Origin: an uncultured Acetobacteraceae bacterium
GTDB lineage: Bacteria; Pseudomonadota; Alphaproteobacteria; Acetobacterales; Acetobacteraceae
Direction of reading: 5' to 3'
Assembly (NCBI GenBank): GCA_903839965.1
Contig: CAIMEK010000667.1
Location: forward strand, 1 to 6,625
Length of the DNA: 6,625 bases
Under the pieces are notes generated by a model, which saw only the letters and a program-made list of their open reading frames with translations, was not told the origin of the DNA and did not search any database. The translations under genes and the position numbers were made by a program. Below are positions 1-5,025 of this stretch, one piece after another; within the stretch, counting starts at the first letter, position 1, and the number at the start of each line of letters is the position of its first letter.

Positions 1-1
1 G

Positions 2-787
2 CCATTGGTCGCCGAACATGGCGTGTCCTTCCTCATCGATACCGGCGTGCAGCGCATCCTCTATGACACCGGGCAGACCGGTGCCGTGGTGGGCAACCTC
101 ACCACGTTGGGGATCCCGCCCTCGACGCTCGACGGCATCGTGCTCAGCCACGGCCATTATGACCACACTGGCGGACTGCTTGCCGTCTTGCGGGCGGCCC
201 GCCAGGACATCCCAGTCACCATCCACGCCCGGGCCTTCGCGAATCACTATTCCGTAACCCCCGCTCTCCGCATTCCCGTCGGCATTCCCTTCGCCGAGGA
301 TTTCATCAGAGCGACCGGAGGGATTTGGCAGTTGACTGAAGCTCCGACCGAGGTGGCGCCCGGCCTGTGGTTCAGCGGCACCATCCCACGCGTCACCGAT
401 TTCGAGGTGGGAGATACGCGCCTTACGGTAACGACCGCGGCCGGTGACAAGCTCGACCCGATGGACGATGACTCCGTGCTCTACCTCACCGGGAGCCGTG
501 GATTGGTCGTCGTGGGGGGATGCACCCATTCCGGCCTGGTCAACGCCGTACGGCATGGCTTCACGGTCACTGGGGCGGACCGCTTGCAGGGTTGGATCGG
601 CGGGACCCACCTGGGACCGGTCGCCAGGAGCCAGCAGGACCGCACCATCGCGCAACTGATTGAATGGAACCCGGATTTCATAGCAGCCAACCATTGCACG
701 GGCTTCGCGGTGATGGCCCAACTGCAGCAAACCTTCGGGAAGCGGTTCATCCCGGCCTTCGTCGGCGAGACCATCGTGGTTGACTGA
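2..787 (+). CDS. MBL-fold metallohydrolase, COG1237-like (5' end cut off by window)
   Basis: The reading frame is open to the left edge and stops with TGA at 785-787, so the true start lies outside the window. A TTG at position 5 could serve as a start, but the family normally has about 20-30 residues before the AEHG motif seen here at the very beginning. Counting from that TTG, the metal-binding motif H49-x-H51-x-D53-H54 (SHGHYDHTGG) is intact, and H175 (GGCTHSG), H202 (GGTHL) and H230 (ANHCTG) supply the later conserved histidines. The DPMDDDSVLY stretch and the C-terminal GTHL block are typical of the group often labelled 7,8-dihydropterin-6-yl-methyl-4-(beta-D-ribofuranosyl)aminobenzene 5'-phosphate synthase, after an archaeal enzyme. 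In bacteria that label is usually not proven, so only a metal-dependent hydrolase is claimed. No signal peptide is visible, and it is presumably cytoplasmic. No strong terminator follows. The fold is certain and the substrate is unknown. Confidence 0.9.
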   Translation, partial: PLVAEHGVSFLIDTGVQRILYDTGQTGAVVGNLTTLGIPPSTLDGIVLSHGHYDHTGGLLAVLRAARQDIPVTIHARAFANHYSVTPALRIPVGIPFAEDFIRATGGIWQLTEAPTEVAPGLWFSGTIPRVTDFEVGDTRLTVTTAAGDKLDPMDDDSVLYLTGSRGLVVVGGCTHSGLVNAVRHGFTVTGADRLQGWIGGTHLGPVARSQQDRTIAQLIEWNPDFIAANHCTGFAVMAQLQQTFGKRFIPAFVGETIVVD

Positions 788-1104
788 CCTCTGGTGCCCA
801 TTTTCTGCTCGGAACGGGCGCGTTACGGGCTCGCCTCCGCTCCGAAATCGCTGTGAGGACCGCAAGCAGGCCCACCACTGCACGACAATTCCACATGACC
901 CCGCCCATCACTAATTCGCCGCGCTTATAGCATATTGCGAACGGCGGGCCAGTTCCGGCCGCTGTTTGACGCGTGACGAGTGCAAAACACAGCCTTCGAT
1001 TTCTCCGCAGGTTAATTTGCCGCTGAGACGAAAGGCGACCGACAGTTCACAGATTGGATCGCAACCGCCGAGTTTCTGCCGTGACGCATCGATCTCCCTA
1101 CCGG
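788..1104. other. Intergenic stretch without a supported gene
   Basis: About 320 nt separate the two convergent flanking genes. Short ORFs exist on both strands (for example 65 codons on the minus strand at 911-1108, and 49 codons on the minus strand at 747-896 that overlap the hydrolase gene antisense), but none shows a recognisable domain. On the minus strand the AT-richer patch near 920-940 contains TATAAG (924-929) in an otherwise GC-rich background, which resembles a -10 element. No good -35 partner was found. The stretch may hold decayed sequence, and nothing in it is called as a gene. Confidence 0.4.
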
Positions 1105-1743
1105 TCAACCATGCCGCTGAAACCAGCGTTCAAAACCCGTCTGCTCATAAGCTCGGTCACGGATGAATCGGAAGAAGCCTACGAAACGAAGAGGCGGTAC
1201 GTAGCCGGACAGGCGGCCGACCTCGGCACCCGGGTGCGCAAGCTCGTTAGGGCCAGCAAAGAACTGGAAGGTCGGTGTGCTTGCAATCTGGCACCTCTCG
1301 GCCTGGAGACTTTCCGCCACCCTGGTTCCGTCGGGGAAGGTCACCGCGCGTGCTCCGGTCCGGTTGAGCTGCACGACATCGAAATACGTCCGGATGAAGC
1401 CTGCCACGCCGGGATTGGCGAGGTTCTTTTCGTGAGTTTCGCGGCAGGCTGGGGAACCCGGCCGCTCCCACATGACGACCAAGCGCCGCGCCTCCGCTGT
1501 TGCGTCTGCGAGGTCGGCAGATAGATCGAGAAGGCCATCATCGAACCAGTTTTCGTGCCACATACCGTCGTCGTCCAGCGTCGCGGCCCGGCATGCTACT
1601 GCCGCGAACACGCTTCCACCCGCTAGGAACGAGCGCCTGGCGATCGCGGGTCCGTGCAGAAAGCGATTCGTCGCTCGAGCAGAGCGATATTCCTGACTTG
1701 GCATCTTTCCGGGTACGACCCCAGGCTTTCCGCACGTTTGCAT
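1105..1743 (-). CDS. SoxW-like thioredoxin-fold protein, exported, with SPAC instead of CPxC
   Basis: The protein has 212 residues from the ATG at 1743-1741. Residues 35-51 (ARRSFLAGG then a small hydrophobic run ending AVAC) look like a twin-arginine signal, possibly ending in a weak lipobox (AVAC at 48-51), so it should act in the periplasm. The mature part follows the SoxW/thioredoxin pattern: VVMWERPG at 89-96, the active-site position at 97-100, FDVVQLN at 121-127, the cis-proline loop STP at 155-157, and a C-terminal GY..P..F..FFRFIRDRAYE block. SoxW proteins reduce periplasmic thiols in sulfur oxidation or related redox pathways, but no sox gene is in view. The active site reads S97-P-A-C100, so the attacking cysteine is replaced by serine (TCC codon, one base from TGC) and ordinary dithiol exchange should be impaired. 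The start is uncertain. The ATG at 1743 has AGGGGGAG at 1764-1757, 13 nt upstream, and its codon lies in a hairpin. ATG 1704-1702 (M14) keeps the whole signal but has poor spacing. The family is fairly sure, the exact role is not. Confidence 0.75.
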   Translation of the reverse strand: MQTCGKPGVVPGKMPSQEYRSARATNRFLHGPAIARRSFLAGGSVFAAVACRAATLDDDGMWHENWFDDGLLDLSADLADATAEARRLVVMWERPGSPACRETHEKNLANPGVAGFIRTYFDVVQLNRTGARAVTFPDGTRVAESLQAERCQIASTPTFQFFAGPNELAHPGAEVGRLSGYVPPLRFVGFFRFIRDRAYEQTGFERWFQRHG

Positions 1744-1748
1744 GTGCG
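1731..1748. promoter_or_regulatory. Hairpin over the upstream start codon of the thioredoxin-like gene
   Basis: CGCACGT at 1731-1737 pairs with ATGTGCG at 1742-1748 (7 bp including one G.T), leaving a 4-nt loop. On the minus-strand transcript this folds the AUG at 1743-1741 into a stem. It could limit initiation there or simply indicate that the real start is the later ATG at 1704. There is no T-run, so it is not a terminator. A regulatory role is inference only. Confidence 0.25.
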
Positions 1749-1789
1749 TTGGTTAACTCCCCCTCGAGCCGCTCCTCCCGGAGACGGCG

Positions 1790-1852
1790 CTATTTATTGC
1801 GATTGCGGCACCTCGGCGGCAACATCGTACCCACATAGGTGGCAAGTGTCAT
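1790..1852 (-). CDS. Possible 20-residue leader peptide upstream of the thioredoxin-like gene
   Basis: ATG at 1852-1850 is preceded by a perfect Shine-Dalgarno AGGAGG (1866-1861) at 8 nt spacing, and the frame closes with TAG at 1792-1790. The product would be MTLATYVGTMLPPRCRNRNK, short and basic at the C-terminus, with no domain. It ends 46 nt before the first possible start of the SoxW-like gene on the same strand, so it may be a leader or a translational-coupling ORF. Alternatively it is the intact 5' end of a gene that has lost the rest, since the surroundings contain several gene remnants. The ribosome binding site is the only strong evidence. Confidence 0.3.
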   Translation of the reverse strand: MTLATYVGTMLPPRCRNRNK

Positions 1853-1950
1853 GGTGCAAGCCTCCTGGCGGACGGGGCGGCGGCGCGAACATCGACAGTC
1901 GCGTCTCGAGCCGCTTTACGCGAAGTTCGCGGGGTAGGGGATCGGTTTCG

Positions 1951-2527
1951 CTAGCGGACGGGGACATCCGACCGGCCCGTCACTGAAGGCAACCACCTGA
2001 CTTGGCGGCCAGCCTCAGGCCGGCGCCTCTCGTACCAGTCGCTTGTGCGGTTCGCAACCGTCACCACCGCCAGCATCGCAGGAACTTCCACGAGCCCCCC
2101 CGCGACCGTCGCCAGCGCGGCGCCGCTCTGGAAGACGTGGACCATGATCTCCACGGCCACCGCCAGTCCGAAGAGGTTGCTGGCACCGATCAGGTAGCTC
2201 GGACCCGCGACGCGCTGCTCGGAGCCGACCATGCGGTTGAGCAGGTAGGCCAACGTCGAGGTGAAGAACACCTGGATGATGATCGGGATCGCCAGCAACA
2301 AAATGATCAGCGGCTGCCCGACGATCTGGTGGCCTGCGGGGCGAACAGGATGACCAGCGTCAGCAGCAGCGCGCCCCGCGACGGCGAGCGAAGCTGCGCC
2401 AGCATCCGCCCGAGCGCGGCCTCGCCCTGGAGACCAGCAGCGAGCACCACCAGAGCTGCGCAGCCACCAGCGGAACGACGATGAGGATGATCAACGAGGC
2501 CAGCAGCGTGTTCCACGGCACGCTAAC
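1951..2527 (-). pseudogene. acr3: ACR3-family arsenite efflux permease, C-terminal half, frameshifted
   Basis: ACR3 proteins are inner-membrane arsenite exporters of about 350 residues with ten helices. Here only roughly the last 170-190 residues survive, in three minus-strand frames read from high to low coordinates. Frame A (about 2527-2432) gives SVPWNTLLASLIILIVVPLV. Frame B (about 2430-2333) gives QGEAALGRMLAQL and then GALLLTLVILFAPQ. Frame C (about 2332-1951) gives HQIVGQPLIILLLAIP, then PSYLIGASNLFGLAVAVE, QSGAALATVAGGLVEVPAML and VANRTSDWYERRRP. Adding one C near 2430 and one C near 2330 (each next to a CC in the coding sense) would restore one frame. The N-terminal half, including the conserved cysteine, is missing, because homology starts abruptly near 2525. 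In the conserved ASNFFELAVA motif the normally essential Glu is Gly (codon 2169-2167, GGA). Stop is TAG at 1953-1951. Truncation plus the lost Glu argue for a dead gene even if the frameshifts were sequencing errors. No ars regulator or reductase is seen. Confidence 0.85.
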
Positions 2528-2782
2528 GCAGCCGAATTCAACCGCGTCTCCAAGCAGCGCACCGGCCTTGTGAAGGTCGCCATGGACTCGGTGCCCGCAG
2601 GCGACCGGGAAGCGCAGATCGCGGCAATCATGGACGCCATCGGCAAGGGCGGTCTGTTCGTAGTGGACACGGACATCGTGCCGACCGAGATCGGCACCTG
2701 CGCGCATGTGACGCTCTCGGCCGCCAGGTCGGGCGAAGCCAACTTGACGAGTATGAACGGCGAGCGGCGAATGCGCCTGGGC
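2525..2782 (+). pseudogene. Unrecognised coding fragment between two minus-strand remnants
   Basis: The + frame is open across this stretch and its codons have strongly G/C-rich third positions, while the minus strand here gives no family match, so the + frame was probably coding. It reads AAEFNRVSKQRTGLVKVAMD, then SVPAGDREAQIAAIMDAIGK, GGLFVVDTDIVPTEIGTCAH and VTLSAARSGEANLTSMNGER, ending near RRMRLGE. It looks like a soluble alpha/beta segment with a helix rich in Ala/Ile, then a hydrophobic strand (GGLFVVDTD), with no membrane helix. I do not recognise the family. A GTG at 2570 and an ATG at 2582 could be starts, but coding character extends upstream to about 2525, where the acr3 homology ends, so the fragment is probably cut on the left. 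On the right the frame continues to a stop at 3131-3133 only by running antisense through the nuclease remnant. Both edges therefore look like recombination junctions. Confidence 0.5.
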
Positions 2783-2820
2783 GAGACGACCTCGGTCCTG
2801 TCGTCTCTGTCAGCCGAGGT
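2783..2820. repeat. Two overlapping inverted repeats at a remnant junction
   Basis: GAGACGAC (2783-2790) is the exact inverse of GTCGTCTC (2800-2807), giving an 8-bp stem with a 9-nt loop. A second pair, ACCTCGG (2789-2795) and CCGAGGT (2814-2820), overlaps it, so the two folds exclude one another. They sit where the + coding fragment ends and the minus-strand nuclease remnant ends. No T-run follows on either strand. This may be a terminator remnant, a recombination site, or chance in GC-rich DNA. Confidence 0.35.
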
Positions 2821-3142
2821 TCTCCAGAACAGTCTGACGCAGCCTGTCCCGGTCCCGGGCGGAAGCGGAGCGGTGATAGGTTGCGCCGTCGCACTCGACG
2901 GCAGCCTGGTGAGTGCCTGGCGCGTCAGCATTCACGACACCGAGGTCCACGCGGAAGCCAGAGACCCCGATTTGCGGGTGCACCACCCAGCCGAGGTTCC
3001 GGAGCCACTCGGCCACGGCTGCCTCGAAGGGGCTCTCGAAATCGCCGAGCGGGCCGGTGGCGGCGGTGGAGAACGCTCTCGCTCCGTGCCCCGCATACCC
3101 CCTTGCGCCGCATGCCGGGAGCCTGCCGCCTGACGGCAACAT
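2810..3142 (-). pseudogene. REase_MTES_1575 (Vsr-like) endonuclease domain, remnant of a large helicase-nuclease
   Basis: Read from the ATG at 3142-3140 the frame has 110 codons, and residues from about 20 on match the C-terminal PD-(D/E)xK domain of large DUF4011/DUF3320-type superfamily 1 helicase proteins: GDFESPFEAAVAEWL at 33-47, GWVVHPQIGVSGFRVDLGVV at 51-70, and VECDGATYHRSASARDRDRL at 82-101. The expected catalytic residues E40, D66, E83 and D85 are all present. Such proteins are very large and act on DNA, and the domain alone is only their tail. The frame ends with TGA (2812-2810) exactly where the family has the Trp of LGW. The next bases do not encode the usual ILRIWSTDWW continuation, so this is a junction and not a point mutation. 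The helicase part is missing and the first 10-20 residues are not alignable, so the left coding limit is uncertain. It is a remnant with no visible ribosome binding site. Confidence 0.8.
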
Positions 3143-3236
3143 GCTTTTCGTTGCACACGACCTGATTGTGGGGCGTCATTCATTCCGGGATTGGGCTGGC
3201 GAAGCGAGTCGGTTTGAGGTCTTTCTCAACAACCTA

Positions 3237-3247
3237 TAACTTATTGA
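3237..3247 (+). repeat. Direct repeat TAACTTATTGA, copy 1
   Basis: This 11-bp AT-rich word occurs again exactly at 3570-3580. The context is also similar: ACCTA before and AAATGG after here, against ACCTCTG before and TTAAATG after there. Copy 1 lies just beyond the 3' end of the tRNA half, and copy 2 lies 4 nt before the terminase ATG. The pair brackets the attachment-site segment. Confidence 0.5.
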
Positions 3248-3258
3248 AATGGCGAGAG

Positions 3259-3297
3259 AACCCGACACGATTTGAACGTGCGGCCTTTGCCTTCGGT
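3259..3297 (-). other. Attachment site: 3' half of tRNA-Arg(CCG)
   Basis: On the minus strand 3297-3261 reads ACCGAAGGCAAAGGCCGCAC, then GTTCAAATCGTGTCGGG. This contains the CCG anticodon followed by AA (loop end), the GGCAA anticodon-stem 3' strand, a short variable region, and a perfect T-arm: stem GCACG/CGTGT (one G.T) around loop TTCAAAT. It ends in the CGGGT of the acceptor strand, where identity to tRNA stops and no CCA is encoded in register. Beyond the anticodon (above 3297) there is no TTGCC strand and no D-arm or 5' acceptor strand, so no tRNA can form. A sharp break in the anticodon loop is the hallmark of tyrosine-integrase insertion, where the element carries a copy of the tRNA 3' half. 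By this geometry the DNA to the left is the old chromosome and the DNA to the right is the element. The tRNA likeness is seen directly and the attachment role is inferred. Confidence 0.7.
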
Positions 3298-3332
3298 GGG
3301 TGTACGGTCATCCGACCAGTAGCAAGTCAAGA

Positions 3333-3355
3333 TGGTTGCGTGCCCCCCGCAACCA
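3333..3355. repeat. Inverted repeat (8-bp stem) inside the element end
   Basis: TGGTTGCG (3333-3340) is the exact inverse of CGCAACCA (3348-3355) with a 7-nt loop of TGCCCCC. No T-run follows on either strand, so an intrinsic terminator is unlikely. It lies 36 nt into the element from the tRNA half. Confidence 0.4.
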
Positions 3356-3531
3356 CTATCAGCGAACCCGCGAACTTATCTGGACGAGACGTCATCGCCA
3401 TCGCGACATCGACGCTTTCCCGTACGTTGTGACGGTTGTGACCGCCACCGATGGGCTTCGCATTCGTACCGACTGCATCCCAGGGGGCGGGGACGACGCT
3501 GGGGGCACGGCGACCTCAATCGCGCTCTTAC

Positions 3532-3555
3532 ACGTAGGTCTAAACGTAGGTTGAA
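3532..3555 (+). repeat. Two 12-nt tandem units (ACGTAGGT core)
   Basis: ACGTAGGTCTAA (3532-3543) is followed directly by ACGTAGGTTGAA (3544-3555), identical at 10 of 12 positions. The units end about 30 nt before the terminase ATG at 3585. They may be a protein-binding site such as an operator, an integrase arm site or a packaging-protein site. Confidence 0.4.
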
Positions 3556-3569
3556 AACAAATACCTCTG

Positions 3570-3580
3570 TAACTTATTGA
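3570..3580 (+). repeat. Direct repeat TAACTTATTGA, copy 2
   Basis: Exact copy of 3237-3247, 333 nt away, placed 4 nt before the first ATG of the terminase gene. An in-frame TAA (3582-3584) directly precedes that ATG. Confidence 0.5.
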
Positions 3581-3584
3581 TTAA

Positions 3585-5012
3585 ATGCAGTTATTGGCGG
3601 ACAGGGTGTCCGACACGCCGCTTTATTTCACCCAGCAACGAGGTGCGGGCCCGAGCAGGATGGCAGGGCCGTCACTTCAATTGCTGGAGTGGGCGAAGAT
3701 TGCTCTCTCGCCGCTTGTGCCGGCGGCACACCATCTGCGGCTGCTCGCCGAGTTGGAGCGACTGGAAGCTGGAGCGACCGACCGACTGATGGTGCTAATG
3801 CCACCAGGCAGTGCCAAGTCGACTTATGTATCAATGCTGTTTCCGGCGTGGTGGCTGCACCGCCGGCGCGGCAGCTCGATCATCACGGCCTGCCATACCG
3901 CCGATTTGGCGGAGCATTTCGGTCGGCAGGTGCGGCGTCTTGTCGTCGAGCACGCACCGCTGCTGGGTTACGGGCTAGCTGCAAGTGACCGCGCGGCGGG
4001 GCGTTGGGCTACCACCGACGGCGGAAGTTATTTTTCCACCGGGGTACGCGGAGCGATCACCGGGCGAAGAGCCGACCTTGTGGTGATCGACGACCCGATC
4101 AAGAGCCATGCCGAGGCCGACAGCGCGCTGTTTCGAGACAACGCCTGGAACTGGTTTCGCAGCGACCTGATCACCCGGCTTCGGCCCGGGGGGCGGGTCG
4201 TCGTGGTAATGACCCGCTGGCATCCGGACGACCTCGGTGGGCGCCTTCTGGAAGTCGATGACGGCTGGAGAGTACTACGTTTGCCGGCTTTGGCGGAAGC
4301 GGATGATCCGCTAGGGCGAGTGCAGGGCGAGGCCCTGTGGCCCGAGTGGGAAGACCACGCTGCCCTCGAGCGCAAGCGGGCGCTGGTCGGCAGCCGGATG
4401 TGGTCGGCGCTATTCCAGCAGTCGCCACGCCAGGATAGCGGTTCGCTGTTTCCGGTCGGGCAGATTCACCTAGTCGATGCTGACTCAGAACCGAATAGCG
4501 TGCGCGCCTGGGACCTTGCGGCAACGGCGGATGGGGACGGGCACGATCCGGACTGGACCGTCGGTCTGAAGCTCGGGCAGGAGCCAGAAGGTCGCTTCCT
4601 CATACTAGATGTCGTCCGGCTTCGCGGTGGGCCCCAAGAAGTTGAGGCGGCCATCGCGACGACGGCGCGCCGGGACGGTCGTGCGGTGCCAATCGGGCTG
4701 CCGCAAGACCCGGGCCAAGCTGGCAAACACCAAGTGGCGTGGTTGACGACCCGGCTGGCTGGCTACCGGGTCGTTGCGTCACCCGAGACAGGATCCAAGT
4801 TGACGCGAGCGTTACCGGTGGCTGCCCAAGCGGAAGCAGGTAACCTAAGGCTGCTGCGTGCCGACTGGAACAAAGCGTTGCTAGAGGAGCTACGCGACTT
4901 CCCACATGGGCGAAAGGACGATCAGGTGGATGCGCTGTCGCGCGCCTTTTCGATGTTGACTGATACAGCGTCACCGGCGCGGCGACTGTATCTGCCGATC
5001 ATGTCCCGCTGA
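3585..5012 (+). CDS. terL: Phage terminase large subunit (packaging ATPase-nuclease)
   Basis: The motor protein threads phage DNA through the portal using ATP and cuts it with a C-terminal nuclease. Counting from ATG 3585 (475 residues), the N-terminal ATPase has a variant Walker A of terminase type, MPPGSAKST at 72-80, Walker B LVVIDDP at 165-171, and the C-motif/coupling region VVVMTRWHPDDLGGRL at 206-221. The RNase H-like nuclease has VRAWDLAAT at 306-314 (catalytic D310), LPQDPGQAGK at 372-381, and the terminal acidic motif GRKDDQVDALSRAF at 442-455 (D446, D449). Length is normal for the family. The start is uncertain: ATG 3585 follows a stop codon and has no Shine-Dalgarno, while ATG 3660 (residue 26) begins closer to where terminases of this type usually start but has GAGCAGG touching it. 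The portal gene follows after 13 nt. No small-subunit gene precedes it. The catalytic set is complete, so it is probably functional or recently so. Confidence 0.93.
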   Translation: MQLLADRVSDTPLYFTQQRGAGPSRMAGPSLQLLEWAKIALSPLVPAAHHLRLLAELERLEAGATDRLMVLMPPGSAKSTYVSMLFPAWWLHRRRGSSIITACHTADLAEHFGRQVRRLVVEHAPLLGYGLAASDRAAGRWATTDGGSYFSTGVRGAITGRRADLVVIDDPIKSHAEADSALFRDNAWNWFRSDLITRLRPGGRVVVVMTRWHPDDLGGRLLEVDDGWRVLRLPALAEADDPLGRVQGEALWPEWEDHAALERKRALVGSRMWSALFQQSPRQDSGSLFPVGQIHLVDADSEPNSVRAWDLAATADGDGHDPDWTVGLKLGQEPEGRFLILDVVRLRGGPQEVEAAIATTARRDGRAVPIGLPQDPGQAGKHQVAWLTTRLAGYRVVASPETGSKLTRALPVAAQAEAGNLRLLRADWNKALLEELRDFPHGRKDDQVDALSRAFSMLTDTASPARRLYLPIMSR

Positions 5013-5025
5013 GGTACAGGAACCG

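Larger units (their letters stand above)
3298..3584. other. Non-coding gap between attachment site and terminase gene
   Basis: About 290 nt hold no ORF with family character. The open + frames here read as Arg/His-rich or low-complexity and change frame without conservation. Visible structure includes a hairpin at 3333-3355, the short hairpin GGTC/GACC at 3306-3317, GTTGTGAC repeated at 3426-3433 and 3435-3442, and two 12-nt tandem units at 3532-3555. In phages the stretch before the large terminase usually holds the small terminase gene and/or the packaging site (cos or pac). Here only a site, not a gene, would fit. Integrase arm sites of the element end are the other candidate content. Confidence 0.4.

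Noticed and set aside
747..896. Minus-strand 49-codon ORF starting MWNCRAVVGLLAVLTA with a TATAAG box upstream
   Set aside because: It resembles a signal-peptide start but runs antisense into the hydrolase gene, ends in an Arg-rich tail, and its promoter lacks a clear -35 element.
911..1108. Minus-strand 65-codon ORF in the first intergenic gap
   Set aside because: No domain, no ribosome binding site, and third-position bias unlike the neighbouring genes.
1905..1931. CTCGAGCCGCT repeat (also at 1763-1773) and the CGCGAA-G-TTCGCG palindrome (1919-1931)
   Set aside because: Short GC-rich words likely by chance. The palindrome's one-base centre cannot form a stable hairpin loop.
2570..3133. 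Plus-strand ORF of 187 codons taken as one intact gene
   Set aside because: Only the first part (to about 2782) has coding character. The remainder is antisense to the recognisable nuclease domain.
3259..3345. A complete tRNA gene on the minus strand
   Set aside because: No pairing partner for the GGCAA anticodon strand, no D-arm, and no 5' acceptor strand matching CGGGT. Only the 3' half is present.
3166..3432. Plus-strand ORF of 88 codons containing NPTRFERAAFAFGG
   Set aside because: This peptide is the antisense translation of the tRNA-Arg(CCG) 3' half, a well-known spurious product. The rest has no coding character.
3300..3580. Two overlapping plus-strand ORFs (84 and 82 codons) before terL as a small terminase candidate
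   Set aside because: The compositions are Arg/His-rich or irregular, with no helix-turn-helix pattern and no ribosome binding site.
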